Positions 34,142 through 43,604 are shown, counted from the stretch's first letter. The stretch is 64,000 bases of DNA from Cyanosarcina radialis HA8281-LM2 (GCA_019359615.1 JAHHHA010000001.1:124001-188000), one strand, 5' to 3'. The notes: generated by a model not told the origin, from the letters alone. Numbers and translations are program-made.

Positions 34142-35182
34142 TTACCATGCAGGTTTTCTGTTCTGCTGGTTGCCCACATCTGTCTGAAATCCAAATCTTG
34201 AGATTGGGCGACTTTGCCAAGGGTCGATCGTTTCTCCTAGAGAGTTAAGCGGAGACAGACTGGCAACGGTTTGGATCGGCTTGACAGTATATCCAGCATC
34301 TCGTAGTAATGAAATAACTCCGCGATCGCCTGCGAGATGTCCAGCGCCAACCCCAAAGAATGTCGGCTTGGTTTTTGCCGCTCGGAGGATCTTGGGAATC
34401 CAAGTTTGATTGCGGCCGTCTATCAGAGTATCGCCTATAGTTTTACCTTTTTCAGCAGCAGGGGCGCTAAAAAATTCCTCTCTAATTGAGACAATATTTT
34501 CATCGAGATAATAAGAAATAAGCTGTTCCTGTATTTGCCTTACCTGTTGTTTATTATTCACTACATAAAGCACTTGGGCGGCAACAGACTCATCAGAGAA
34601 ACTTTTATCGACTGCATTAACTTGGTCTTGAAATTCTTCAAGTCCTAACACTTCAACTCGTCGTTCTTGGGCATTTTCAAGCAGAATTGTGTCTACAGCT
34701 ACGGTATTACATTTAAGCAAGGCATCGGTTGAAAGCTTCGTCAGAAAAAAGGGTTTAACGTTTAGATAATTATCTAAAGAAATTTGAGAATTTTGTTGAA
34801 AAAACTGGTTTACTTTCGCGTAGTTTTTATCTCCTAGTAAAGTTTTGAGGGTTTTACCAGGTGGTAGCTTAGTATCATTTTGGACAGCACTGGTATAGCT
34901 AGGATCGTCTAAGTCTAATTCTAAATAAAGTTGTTTGGTTCTGGCTAAAGCTATTTTCACTGGTTGAGACAATTTAGCCCGATCGGGACAGATGGTGTGA
35001 ACAGTGCCAAACAGGTAGGATGGTTGTTTAATTCCAGGACCCGTAATTTCCCAAAGCAGAGATTTTTCAGTTGGCTTTTCAGCTAAGGACGGGCTACTGC
35101 TGAAAATACTCACAGTCATAACTGCGATCGCCACAGGAATAGTTTTCCAGGCAAGCTTTGTTTTCCTCTGCATGGCGTTCAA
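34142..35182 (-). CDS. TraB/GumN family protein, exported
   Basis: This 346-residue protein has a signal peptide (about residues 10-35, ending SPSLA) and the TraB/GumN (Tiki-like metalloprotease fold) hallmarks: SYLFGTVHTICPD near the N-terminus, and FFGVGAGHLAGDRGVISLLRDAGY near the C-terminus, which hold the paired His/Gly motifs of the family. Two GX2H elements are intact, so a metal-dependent activity is possible. The substrate is unknown. It is transcribed alone, with a repeat-filled region upstream (35200-35700). Confidence 0.85.
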   Translation of the reverse strand: MNAMQRKTKLAWKTIPVAIAVMTVSIFSSSPSLAEKPTEKSLLWEITGPGIKQPSYLFGTVHTICPDRAKLSQPVKIALARTKQLYLELDLDDPSYTSAVQNDTKLPPGKTLKTLLGDKNYAKVNQFFQQNSQISLDNYLNVKPFFLTKLSTDALLKCNTVAVDTILLENAQERRVEVLGLEEFQDQVNAVDKSFSDESVAAQVLYVVNNKQQVRQIQEQLISYYLDENIVSIREEFFSAPAAEKGKTIGDTLIDGRNQTWIPKILRAAKTKPTFFGVGAGHLAGDRGVISLLRDAGYTVKPIQTVASLSPLNSLGETIDPWQSRPISRFGFQTDVGNQQNRKPAW

Positions 35183-35269
35183 ACTCCTAGTCTCGTAAGT
35201 GAAAAAGTCTTGTAGATCTTCACTTCAGGAAAAATATACGCAATTACGGAATACTAGGTCGAACGCTCT

Positions 35270-35700
35270 GCCCTCACCCCGTCCTAGCGGACACCCCTCT
35301 CCCAAAGGAGCTAAGGTGTATACACATCTTGCCCTCACCCTAAATCCCTCTCCCACCTCACCCTGCCCTCTCCTACGAGGAGAGGGAAAAGGAAGTTTCT
35401 TTGGGTTAGAGGGACTTTAACCACCGGAATTGGCTGGGGAGAATTTCTAGCGGTTGCATCCGAACTGGTTCGACTCCGGCTCCCCTTCTCCCCTACGGTG
35501 TATACACATCTCGCCCTCACCCTAAATCCCTCTCCCACGGGAGAGGGACGAAAGACTCTAACCGCCTGAATTGGTCATGGAGAATTGCTGGCGACTGAAC
35601 TGGAAACTGGCTTGACTCTGGCTCCCCTTCTCCCTGGGGAGAAGGGGTTGGGGGATGAGGGCTGGATTGATGGTTTTAATAACCGGATTCGATCTCAGTA
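35270..35700. repeat. Repeat-filled intergenic region
   Basis: Direct repeats of GTGTATACACATCT followed by GCCCTCACCCTAAATCCCTCTCCCAC occur at about 35312-35355 and 35500-35545, mixed with GGCTCCCCTTCTCCC and GGTTGGGGGATGAGGGCTG stretches. An AACCGGATTCGAT border lies at about 35680-35695. No gene is seen between 35183 and 35810. Confidence 0.7.
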
Positions 35701-35810
35701 GTTCTTATATCGATTACCTAAATCATTGCTACAAATCTCTCCCCCTGCTCCCCTGCTCCCCTGCTCCCCCTGCTTGCCATCTGTAGCAAAATTAGAGGGA
35801 AACGATATTA

Positions 35811-35987
35811 CTACCTCGCTTTCCAAGTCCCGCCGTAACAGTAAAAAGGGTTATCCTTTGCCAGTCGATCCCAACATTGAGGACAGACTAAATACCATCG
35901 ATCGGTGCAATCGCATTGAATTCGGTAGCGCACAGAGACTAGCTGTTGGCAAGATTCACAGGGTTTAGATCTAGGAATTTTAGACAA
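35811..35987 (-). CDS. Small zinc-ribbon-like cyanobacterial protein
   Basis: A 58-residue protein lies on the minus strand, with a TTG start at 35985-35987. It reads SKIPRSKPCESCQQLVSVRY, then a Trp-rich middle, VCPQCWDRLAKDNPFY and YGGTWKAR. Two CxxC pairs (CESC and CPQC) should bind one zinc. I recognise the pattern 'PCExC...FVCPxCW...DNPxYxYGGTWKA' as a conserved small protein of cyanobacteria and related bacteria; the function is unknown. An in-frame TAG lies six codons upstream, and the TTG start is inferred from related proteins beginning MSK. Confidence 0.7.
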   Translation of the reverse strand: MSKIPRSKPCESCQQLVSVRYRIQCDCTDRWYLVCPQCWDRLAKDNPFYCYGGTWKAR

Positions 35988-36073
35988 TTGAGTTATGGAA
36001 ATTAGCTAAAATAGTGCGTTACATCTCTACCAGGATACAGAAGTTCCCGTGACGATCGTGAAGAGGTAGCCAA

Positions 36074-36586
36074 GTGGATTTGTTTGTTCGAGAGGCTCAA
36101 TTTGATGATGCTGAAGCGATTATCAACGTTCTAAACCCCATCATTGAAGCTGGAATCTATACAGCACTGACTACCCCATTGTCCGTTGAGGCCGAACAAG
36201 AGTTTATCTCGAAGTTCCCTCAACGAGGAATTTTTCAAGTAGCGGTCTGTCGCGACGAACAGAGGATTGTGGGGTGTCAAGACGTAGAACCATTTGCTAC
36301 CTATACTTCGGCATTCGAGCATGTTGGGGTCATTGGTACCTTTGTCGATCTTTCATACCGACGGCGCGGTGTGGGGAAAAGTTTATTCAAAGCGACGTTC
36401 GAGGCTGCCCGTAACAAAGGATATGAGAAGCTGTTTGGGTTTGTTCGGGCAGATAATACAGCAGCATTGGCGGCTTATCTCAGCCAAGGGTTTTACAGGA
36501 TTGGCACAGCGCAAAGACACGCAAAGATTAAGGAAATATATGTGGATGAAATTATCATCGAACGATTTTTGGAGGAAAACTTATGA
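36074..36586 (+). CDS. GNAT family N-acetyltransferase (phosphinothricin acetyltransferase-like)
   Basis: This 170-residue acyl-CoA-dependent acetyltransferase starts at GTG, with GAAGAGG upstream. VREAQFDDAEAIINVLNPIIEAG forms the first strand and helices, and the acetyl-CoA loop is YRRRGVGKSLF (R-x-x-G-x-G/A). The pattern IGTFVDLSYRRRGVG and FGFVRADNTAALAAYLSQGF is typical of PAT-like members. The substrate could be an amino acid analogue or antibiotic; it is not predictable. Confidence 0.85.
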   Translation: MDLFVREAQFDDAEAIINVLNPIIEAGIYTALTTPLSVEAEQEFISKFPQRGIFQVAVCRDEQRIVGCQDVEPFATYTSAFEHVGVIGTFVDLSYRRRGVGKSLFKATFEAARNKGYEKLFGFVRADNTAALAAYLSQGFYRIGTAQRHAKIKEIYVDEIIIERFLEENL

Positions 36587-36709
36587 CAACGAACGCTATC
36601 GATCGAGAGAATTAATTCGATGAATCAGCAGACAACCTAGCGGTACGCGCAGCGTTCCGGGGAAAACTAGCGTACCGGAGGCATTTATTGACAATTGTTT
36701 CGATCGCAA

Positions 36710-39349
36710 TTAAGTCATCGCCATTCCCAGTTTTTCTCCTAACACTAATAACTGTCGTAGCCGAGCGGAGTCAGCAGAATTCACTGTCTGAGTATGCAAA
36801 TAATTGAAAAACATTTCTTGACAGCGATCGATGGCCAATCCTAATTTCAACTGCTGCCCGACATCAATTAACCTGCTCAACCTTTGAATCTCTGGTTCGA
36901 GTCTAGTAGAAGCAGGATCTTGCAGGAGAGAAAAGAGCGATCGCCAAATAATATGTTCTAACATTTGCTTGGCTTCTGGAATCTTCAACTGACAGCGTAG
37001 GTGATTGGCTTCAGTCGCGATCGCTTCCAATTCGGCTAGATGATTCCAACCGTTGGGCACTTCTAAAGCTGAATCTCGTTCCAACCCTTGCAAAGCCGCT
37101 AAACAGCGATCGGAAAGGGCAATTTCGGCTGCTACCTGCAACTCTTGTGGGACTGGCAATTCATCCCGATGAAACGCCATCAACACCCCATAGTTATCTC
37201 GATAAACCTGGGTATACAGTCGATCGAGCCGCGTTAGAGTTTCTTGAGTCAGCGATCGCATAATTCGATGGCGTTCGTCCGCCGATAAGTCTGGCAAACT
37301 AAAATAGCGATCCCCAAAGAACTCGTTCATCACCAAGATCGCCTTAGCCGCACTAGCCTCTGGCAAAACCGCAAACAGCTTTTCTTTTAAACGGCTGTAA
37401 GCACCGCGCCCGCTAAAAGGTTGAATGCAGCAGTGGAAATCCCAACCGCCCAGATGCAAAACGGCAAAGACTAAATGGGCGCTTTCCCAAGTTATTTCCG
37501 AAACCAATCGCAACTGCCCGACAGCCAAAGTTAAAACGCCCATCCGTTGCAGCTTGTAGTCTAGCTGTTGCACTTCATAACAATAGACTCGTTCCTCTAA
37601 CCTCTCTCTTAATTCCTGCCCTACTGGAGAAGGAGAATCTTGCTCACCCCTTTTTAAGGGGGGCAGGGGGGATCTGGAAGGGGATTGAGAGGTTAGATTC
37701 TTCTTACTATTAGGAAACAAAGAACTAATTGCATACTCTGCGGCGACTAGCTTCAAGCTAATTTGCGCTGGCACTACTAACTGATGGTAAACTTCGCTTC
37801 CATGCTTGAAACAATCGATATTACTAGGCGCTAAAGCCAAACGCTTGAGAAAACCTTTTTCTAGCTGTACTCCCGTCACCTCTCCCGCTAATTCCAAGGC
37901 GCGGGCGGCATAGCGCAAGATCTGCACTCCTTCTGGGCGCGACAGTTCTTCAAAAAACCAGCCGCAACTGGTATACATCAGCAAAGCGTGGCGCTGCATT
38001 TCCAACAGCCGCAGGGCATCAACTTGTTCGGCAGAGGTAAGCTTGCGGGCGCGATGGCGCATCAAGAAATGTTCGACATTAGCAACCGATCGATCCCGAA
38101 TCACTTGAATATACTCATCCCGTGCTTGCCAGAGATCGAGAAATAAATTTTTGCCTGCTTCTTCATACACTTCAGTTAATCGATCGCGCAGCCAATCGAG
38201 GGCATAGCGTAAAGGTTTGCGCCATTTTTGATGCCACAATCCCCCACCGCCACAACCGCAGTCGTCTTGCCAGCGATCGACTCCGTGAGAGCAACTCCAA
38301 GCGGTGACGGGCTTTAATTCTACTTCCCAAGTGGGCGGCTGCAAGCTCAGGTAATGGGCAAAGTTGCTGACAGTCCACCCCCGCTGGGGAAATTCAACGG
38401 TAAAAGCATAAGCTAGAGTTTTTTCCGTGCCGGATTTGTGATGCCCGAAGGTTTCGCCATCCGTGGCTACAGAAATCAACTGACTGGCACGGCGATCGCC
38501 TCTTACTGCTTGCCCGATCCTACCAGCCAGGTGTTGGGAGTTAAACAGCACGTCGCTAAAGCCCATATCCCGCGAGATCGGACCGTCGTAGAACCAGATA
38601 TCGATAAAATCCTTTTCTGGGTTGCCACCAGGGAGAAAACAGCGATAGGGGCGCGTGGGATCGATCTGAGAACCGCCGACTTCGATCCATTCAGTTTCCT
38701 GTTGTTCCTCGTCGGGGATCGCGCGACAGCGTTGGGCTTGGGAGGGGGCAAGGATGATGAAGCGAATCCCCTCAGCGATTAAAGCCTCTAAAGTTGGGTA
38801 ATCGACAGCGGTTTCTGCCAGCCACATCCCTTCGGGATCGCGCCCGAATCGGGAACGAAAGTCGGCTTTGCCCCAGCGAATTTGGGTGTATTTATCCCGC
38901 TGGTTGGCTAGAGGCATGATGACGTGATTGTAAACCTGAGCGATCGCATTGCCATGTCCGTTGAGGCGATCGCAACTTTTTCGATCTGCTATCAGAATCT
39001 GCTGGTAAACCTCTAAATCGTGGCGTTCTAGCCACGACATCAGCGTCGGACCGATATTAAAGCTCAAATACTCGTAATTATTAACGATCCCAGAGATTTC
39101 TCCCCGTTCGTTCATCACTCTGGCAAAGGCATTGGGGCGATAGCATTCGTAATTAATCCGATCGTTCCAATCGTGAAAGGGGGCAGCCCCAGCTTGACGT
39201 TCGATCGTATCGAGATAGGGGTTTTCTCTGGGAGGCTGGTAAAAATGACCGTGGACTGTGACGTAAACGCCGCTAGCTGTCTGGAGGGGATCGCTAGCGG
39301 TAGTAGCCTTCTGGGTTATTGACGCGGGCAGATCGATAGCAAAAGCCAT
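36710..39349 (-). CDS. Glycoside hydrolase family 57 protein with DUF3536
   Basis: This 879-residue enzyme of the alpha-amylase/branching/4-alpha-glucanotransferase type acts on glycogen-like polymers. The GH57 opening is VTVHGHFYQPPRENPYLD. GKADFRSRFGRDPEGMWLAETAVDYPTLEAL carries the conserved catalytic-region residues, and a later WQDDCGCGGGG is typical of DUF3536-containing members. The C-terminal half is helical DUF3536. An in-frame insert of repeat DNA (37645-37674) encodes SPLPPLKRGEQ around residue 560 without disrupting the frame. The gene is monocistronic. Confidence 0.88.
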   Translation of the reverse strand: MAFAIDLPASITQKATTASDPLQTASGVYVTVHGHFYQPPRENPYLDTIERQAGAAPFHDWNDRINYECYRPNAFARVMNERGEISGIVNNYEYLSFNIGPTLMSWLERHDLEVYQQILIADRKSCDRLNGHGNAIAQVYNHVIMPLANQRDKYTQIRWGKADFRSRFGRDPEGMWLAETAVDYPTLEALIAEGIRFIILAPSQAQRCRAIPDEEQQETEWIEVGGSQIDPTRPYRCFLPGGNPEKDFIDIWFYDGPISRDMGFSDVLFNSQHLAGRIGQAVRGDRRASQLISVATDGETFGHHKSGTEKTLAYAFTVEFPQRGWTVSNFAHYLSLQPPTWEVELKPVTAWSCSHGVDRWQDDCGCGGGGLWHQKWRKPLRYALDWLRDRLTEVYEEAGKNLFLDLWQARDEYIQVIRDRSVANVEHFLMRHRARKLTSAEQVDALRLLEMQRHALLMYTSCGWFFEELSRPEGVQILRYAARALELAGEVTGVQLEKGFLKRLALAPSNIDCFKHGSEVYHQLVVPAQISLKLVAAEYAISSLFPNSKKNLTSQSPSRSPLPPLKRGEQDSPSPVGQELRERLEERVYCYEVQQLDYKLQRMGVLTLAVGQLRLVSEITWESAHLVFAVLHLGGWDFHCCIQPFSGRGAYSRLKEKLFAVLPEASAAKAILVMNEFFGDRYFSLPDLSADERHRIMRSLTQETLTRLDRLYTQVYRDNYGVLMAFHRDELPVPQELQVAAEIALSDRCLAALQGLERDSALEVPNGWNHLAELEAIATEANHLRCQLKIPEAKQMLEHIIWRSLFSLLQDPASTRLEPEIQRLSRLIDVGQQLKLGLAIDRCQEMFFNYLHTQTVNSADSARLRQLLVLGEKLGMAMT
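37645..37674. repeat. Repeat fragment inserted in GH57 gene
   Basis: CACCCCTTTTTAAGGGGGGCAGGGGGGATC is one end of the 'AAGGGGGGCTAGGGGGGATC' element seen complete at 58383-58498. It is translated in frame in a loop of the GH57 protein. Confidence 0.7.
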
Positions 39350-39698
39350 GGGGATCGCATCCTAAATTAGATTGATTGGGAAACAATTAACTAGCAAAGC
39401 GTTACAGCTAATCTCAGATCCGATTCTTGGCAGCGGGGATCGCTCTGAGATCTCAAAATTTATCCAGTGATGACGAAAAACTTAGTTGTTGCCGCCGTTC
39501 TAGGAGCGGGTGACAACCATTTATAAACTACACAGAATCTCTGCTGGTGACACAGCTATGCTAAATTTCTTAAGGAATTGACCGAAACAATTGTCAATTC
39601 GCAATTCTTCACAGCTTAGCACCCCTAATGGAAAAAAACCGCTAATAGCTTTAAGCCAAAATACTTATTTAATCAATTTACACTCGTTGAGATCGATC
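39350..39698. other. Intergenic region without a recognised gene
   Basis: This 349-bp region between the divergent GH57 and ridA genes should contain both promoters. I see no repeat family or RNA gene; an open frame upstream of ridA from 39591 lacks family character. Confidence 0.4.
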
Positions 39699-40088
39699 GT
39701 GACTAACAAAATTATTCGTACTTCAGAAGCACCAAGTCCAGTCGGGCCTTACAACCAAGCGATCGCTGCTAGCGGACAGATGGTTTTTGTGGCCGGGCAA
39801 ATTGCGATCGATCCCCAAAATGGCAGCGTTCTTACTAACGCCGATGTCGCCCAGCAAACCGAACTAGTGATGGCTAACCTAGCTGCCATTCTCAAAGCTG
39901 CTGGAGCTACATTTCAAAACGTAGTAAAAACCACTGTTTTTCTGGCAGACATGACCGATTTTGCGGCTATGAATGCAGTTTATGCCAAATACTTTGATGA
40001 AGCTACAGCCCCAGCCCGCGCTTGCGTCGAAGTATCTCGTTTGCCCAAAGATGTTTTAGTAGAAATTGACTGCATTGCTGTGATTTGA
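39699..40088 (+). CDS. ridA: RidA family enamine/imine deaminase
   Basis: RidA hydrolyses reactive 2-aminoacrylate and other enamines released by PLP enzymes. This 129-residue protein has the family pattern SEAPSPVGPYNQAI, MVFVAGQIAIDP, FLADMTDFAAMNAVY and PARACVEVSRLPKDVLVEID, with the substrate-binding Arg and acidic residues present. The GTG at 39699 (M-TNKIIRT) was preferred over the ATG at 39591, because family members begin at this point. Confidence 0.94.
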   Translation: MTNKIIRTSEAPSPVGPYNQAIAASGQMVFVAGQIAIDPQNGSVLTNADVAQQTELVMANLAAILKAAGATFQNVVKTTVFLADMTDFAAMNAVYAKYFDEATAPARACVEVSRLPKDVLVEIDCIAVI

Positions 40089-40158
40089 AAGTTGGTAGCG
40101 ACAGCAACCGTGTAGGTTAAAATCATTGCACTCGTTCGGGCAGCGTGCGCTTTGTGCT

Positions 40159-40281
40159 CTCCCCCCTAGCCCCCCTTAAAGAGCGGATGCGCTCTGCGGA
40201 GGTTCCCTCCGCATACAAGCGCACCAAGCAGGGGAGGACAGCTTCAAAGTCCCCCTTTTTAAGGGGGATTTAGGGGGATCT
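40159..40281. mobile_element. MITE-like element, family B copy 1
   Basis: The ends are CTCCCCCCTAGCCCCCCTTAAAG and, on the other side, AAGTCCCCCTTTTTAAGGGGGATTTAGGGGGATC. The same ends and the CCTGCTTGGTGC core occur inverted at 58383-58498. It is noncoding. Confidence 0.7.
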
Positions 40282-40349
40282 TCAAGCTGGAAACGAAGCC
40301 CAAGGACTTCTCAGACATCCTCTAATTTGGGCGAGCGATCGCTCGACTA

Positions 40350-40754
40350 TCAAACTACTGAAACGACAGGATAGTTATAGCTTTCTCTAACTACTAAACC
40401 ATCTTTCCAATAGCCAATAGAGATTTGATTGCTCTTAGTATCGATGAGGCGATCGTCAACCTTAACTGTGAAATCATTGTACCAATTAGAAATGACTACA
40501 AAGTCGTAATTTTTGTCTGCTGAAACGGCAATATCTTGGCCGATTAGTTTTGATTCTCTAAATTCAACCAACATTTCATCAAAAAATACTTTCCTCCCTT
40601 GGCGACAGTTTTCTTTGCCAGCAGTAATCGTGCCATCGCCTTCAATCATCACAATATTTTCAGCATAGTATTTTTCCAGGGCTGCTGAGGTTTGGAAGGA
40701 GGCGACTAAGTGGTTTATTTCTGCTAGCGCGATTTGCAATTCTTGAAGTGTCAT
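40350..40754 (-). CDS. SnoaL-like/NTF2-fold protein
   Basis: This 134-residue cytoplasmic protein has the small cone-shaped NTF2-like fold: an N-terminal helix pair (LQELQIALAEINHLVASFQ), KYYAENIVMIEGDG, and C-terminal strands DTKSNQISIGYWKDGLVVRESY. SnoaL-like proteins are isomerases, cyclases or binding proteins, and several occur next to no obvious partner, as here. Function unassigned. Confidence 0.72.
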   Translation of the reverse strand: MTLQELQIALAEINHLVASFQTSAALEKYYAENIVMIEGDGTITAGKENCRQGRKVFFDEMLVEFRESKLIGQDIAVSADKNYDFVVISNWYNDFTVKVDDRLIDTKSNQISIGYWKDGLVVRESYNYPVVSVV

Positions 40755-40942
40755 CAGAAAAATTAGGGAGATTCAAAAGTTCCAATTTATTATGGCGCAG
40801 TCTGGATAGTGAAGGATTGTTAAAAATTGACCTCGATCGGGTAGCTGCATAATATGTCAAAATTCTTAATTTTTCCCCATTGACGTTGGTATTTGTAGAT
40901 CCCTATAAATGAGAATATAAAGTTCCTTTGAGGACGGTTTAT

Positions 40943-41458
40943 ATGAAATTTCGCGGTTTTACTACTATTTCAGCGATCGGTATTGCTAGTACGCTAGCTT
41001 TCAGCATCCCCGGATCTACCCAATCTCTACCACCTACATTGTCGCCTCTGTTTGCTGTTCTTACTGGTGGCAACGAGGTTAGTAACACGATCGTACCTAT
41101 AGCCAATGTTGGCGATCCAGACGGCATTGGTTCGATTACTGTTAATATCATTCCTATTCTCCCGCCTACTACTACTTTAGCTAGAGTATGTTTCGGGTTA
41201 AACGTCAGCCGGATCGACAGACCTACAGCCCTGCACATCCATCGAGGACAGGCAGGTGTCAATGGCGGTGTGGTGATTCCGCTTGCACCCCTACCAGCAG
41301 CGGGAGCGCCCGGTGTCTCTAGCGGTTGCGTAAATGTAGCTAATAACGCGGCTAATATCGTCTTACTTGCAGAAATTCAAGGGGCACCCAAAAATTTCTA
41401 TGTCAACGTTCACACCGCAGCGTTTCCCAATGGTGCGCTGAGAGGGCAACTCTTCTAG
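40943..41458 (+). CDS. CHRD domain protein, exported
   Basis: This 171-residue protein has a signal peptide (MKFRGFTTISAIGIASTLAF, then cleavage near STQS) and a single CHRD domain. LHIHRGQAGVNGGVVIPL (metal-binding-like His pair) and FYVNVHTAAFPNGALRGQL are its signatures. CHRD domains, first described in chordin, occur in many bacterial secreted proteins without known function. The ATG at 40943 gives the better signal peptide. A strong terminator follows. Confidence 0.87.
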   Translation: MKFRGFTTISAIGIASTLAFSIPGSTQSLPPTLSPLFAVLTGGNEVSNTIVPIANVGDPDGIGSITVNIIPILPPTTTLARVCFGLNVSRIDRPTALHIHRGQAGVNGGVVIPLAPLPAAGAPGVSSGCVNVANNAANIVLLAEIQGAPKNFYVNVHTAAFPNGALRGQLF

Positions 41459-41486
41459 TCGATGATGAGTAACAGAGCATTTTTGT

Positions 41487-41512
41487 GGCGAACCAGCGAG
41501 TTCGCCTTTTTT
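41487..41512 (+). terminator. Rho-independent terminator after CHRD gene
   Basis: GGCGAAC (41487-41493) pairs with GTTCGCC (41500-41506) around a 6-base loop and is followed directly by TTTTTT, 29 bp after the CHRD stop. This is a textbook intrinsic terminator. Confidence 0.88.
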
Positions 41513-41661
41513 GTCGATCGCTTCTATTTGAAGGGATTTTGAGCTAAATTAGTTCGATCGCCCGCAAGTGTTTCTCGAATCTCCTATGCTGAAAAGTTGT
41601 AGGAATGTCAAAATACAGATAGAAAAAGTTGTCTATTTTAAATCCCCTGAGATTCGGATCT

Positions 41662-42300
41662 ATGACATCATATGCCGCTTCCTCTACTCAAGCCGAAATC
41701 AGCGAACTCCGGCGCTTGAAAACCCTACTGCCACCAGAATTACAAAGCTGGGTGATGGTTGAGGGCACTACAGAAGTCAATCCACCTTTGGTTCGCTGCG
41801 AAGAAATTGGTAAAGACCAAGTGGAAATTCAAATCGACTTGGTGAAATGGGAGCAGTTGGCACTCGATCAGCGCAACCTGCTGTTTTGGCACGAAGTCGC
41901 TCGCATTCAAAACGACACTATCCCCAAAGATGGCTGGGAAATGGCAGCACTGGCGATTGGCTTGGGTGGTGCTGTGGGCGAACTTTGGGTGCAAGATGGT
42001 TTGCTATTAATATTGGCTTTGGTATTGTGCGGCTTCTCAGGCTATCGCCTCTACATGAAAAATAATGGCGGTCGTCAAATCCAGGAAGCCACGGAAGCAG
42101 ATGAGAAAGCTTTAGCCTTGGCTACTCGTTTTGGTTACTCGCTGCCTAACGCTTATAAAAGCTTGGGTAGTGCTTTAAAAACCTTGATCGAACAAACTCC
42201 CAGTCGCCGCCAGCGCCAACGATACGAGTCTAGGTTGCAAGCCCTCCGCCGCAGTGCTTCTAAAGCTAAATCGAAAATTAAAAGCAACCGCGAAGTCTAA
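41662..42300 (+). CDS. DUF3318 family membrane protein
   Basis: This 212-residue cyanobacterial protein is of unknown function. It begins EISELRRLKTLLPPELQSWV and continues LLFWHEVARIQND, with two closely spaced transmembrane helices (about residues 93-130, MAALAIGLGGAVGELW and LLLILALVLCGFSGYRLY). The basic C-terminal tail holds LPNAYKSLGSALKTLIEQTPSRRQRQRYE. The arrangement is the DUF3318 pattern. The HE dipeptide in LLFWHEVAR recalls metalloprotease helices but lacks the full HExxH. The start at 41662 fits family N-termini. Confidence 0.78.
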   Translation: MTSYAASSTQAEISELRRLKTLLPPELQSWVMVEGTTEVNPPLVRCEEIGKDQVEIQIDLVKWEQLALDQRNLLFWHEVARIQNDTIPKDGWEMAALAIGLGGAVGELWVQDGLLLILALVLCGFSGYRLYMKNNGGRQIQEATEADEKALALATRFGYSLPNAYKSLGSALKTLIEQTPSRRQRQRYESRLQALRRSASKAKSKIKSNREV

Positions 42301-42323
42301 ACGGAGTTAACCACGATCGCTCG

Positions 42324-42367
42324 AAGGGTGGGGTTCGTTGGGTTTCGCTGCGCTCAACCCAACCTAC
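42324..42367. repeat. Half copy of TTGGGTT palindromic element
   Basis: GTTGGGTTTCGCTGCGCTCAACCCAACCTACGG matches the right half of the inner element at 29579-29653; the left half is absent. It lies between the DUF3318 and hlyD genes. Confidence 0.7.
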
Positions 42368-42424
42368 GGCTATTGCACTGTTTGAGGTGTGTCACGTCAG
42401 CATGGGTATTTTCGGAGATGTGTT

Positions 42425-43564
42425 ATGAAAATTCCCCTCGATTCCTCTCCCGCTGGAGCACGGCAGACGAGACAGCAATTTGCTACCCTCGATGCCGACT
42501 TGTCTTCCGAACTAGGTAAAGCAGTACAAGAGTTACCGCCGATTTATACTCGATTGCTGGCTTTGAGCATCAGCCTGCTGGTCTTGGGTGCGCTCTCTTG
42601 GGCGGCTTTGAGTAAAGTCGATGAAGTGGCGGTGGCTGAGGGTCAAATCGGTCCTCCAGAGGAAGCCCAACCAGTGCGATCGCTTTATGGGGGAACTATT
42701 AAGGCAATCAAGGTTCAAGACGGTCAACTGGTTAACCAGGGCGACGTGCTGGTAGAACTCAACTCAGAGGATATCAAAAAAAGGATCGATAACCTCGATC
42801 GACAAGCTACCAAACTGAGGTTAAAGCTGATTAGCGAATTAATGGTAGCTCAACAGGCACTCGACGGACTCAAGCGGGACCTCAAATTTGCTGAAGAGGG
42901 CATCAGATTTAAGGGCTATCTGGAATTTAAGGATGTCGATCCAAAGCTCATTCCCTTACCGAGTCTTGAGGCCGCCAGAGAAGTCGAACTTCTGAGAAAT
43001 CAAGTTAAGGTAAAAAACTTTCAAATCCTAGAACTGAGCAGGTCATACGACCAAGAATTAACGCGCCTACAAGGAGAACAAGAGCAAGCTGCTAATCAAC
43101 TACAGCAAGCAACTATGAAATCGCCCGTGTCGGGGAAAGTCTACGGACTCAAGATTGCTCCAGCGCAAGCAACAGTGCAGCCAGGTCAAGAGTTGTTATC
43201 GATTCTGCCAAATGAAGCTAATTTATTGCTGAAAGTGAACGTTCTCAATCGAGATATCGGATTCGTTCGTCCCGATATGAAGGTGAAAGTCAAACTAGCC
43301 ACCTTCCCTTTTCAAGAATTCGGCACGATCGATGGCACCGTCATTCAAGTTAGTCCCAATGGCATCATGAATGAAAAGTTGGGTTTAGTTTTTCCTACCA
43401 GAGTTAAGCTAGAGAGAGATTCAATCCGAGTGCGGGGTCAAGAGGTCAAACTATTTCCTGGGATGGCTGCTACCGGAGAAATCGTACTCCGGCGAAAGTC
43501 TGTTCTAAGCTTTTTAGTCGAACCCGTCACGAAGCGATTTAATGAGGCATTTTCTGTTAGGTAA
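42425..43564 (+). CDS. HlyD-family type I secretion periplasmic adaptor
   Basis: This is the membrane-fusion protein that links an inner-membrane ABC exporter to an outer-membrane channel. It is 379 residues long. One transmembrane helix (about 38-60, LLALSISLLVLGALSW) is followed by the first biotinyl-lipoyl half (SLYGGTIKAIKVQDGQLVNQGDVL), a short helical hairpin (about 120-220), the second lipoyl half (MKSPVSGKVYGLKI) and a beta-barrel (FPFQEFGTIDGTVIQVSPNG). The hairpin is shorter than in E. coli HlyD. The partner ABC exporter is at 47722-50241 on the opposite strand. A duplicate of the 3' end survives at 44020-44130. Confidence 0.9.
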   Translation: MKIPLDSSPAGARQTRQQFATLDADLSSELGKAVQELPPIYTRLLALSISLLVLGALSWAALSKVDEVAVAEGQIGPPEEAQPVRSLYGGTIKAIKVQDGQLVNQGDVLVELNSEDIKKRIDNLDRQATKLRLKLISELMVAQQALDGLKRDLKFAEEGIRFKGYLEFKDVDPKLIPLPSLEAAREVELLRNQVKVKNFQILELSRSYDQELTRLQGEQEQAANQLQQATMKSPVSGKVYGLKIAPAQATVQPGQELLSILPNEANLLLKVNVLNRDIGFVRPDMKVKVKLATFPFQEFGTIDGTVIQVSPNGIMNEKLGLVFPTRVKLERDSIRVRGQEVKLFPGMAATGEIVLRRKSVLSFLVEPVTKRFNEAFSVR

Positions 43565-43604
43565 ATTACAGTAGGCAATTCCAAGAACTAGGAGGTGAAA
43601 AACG

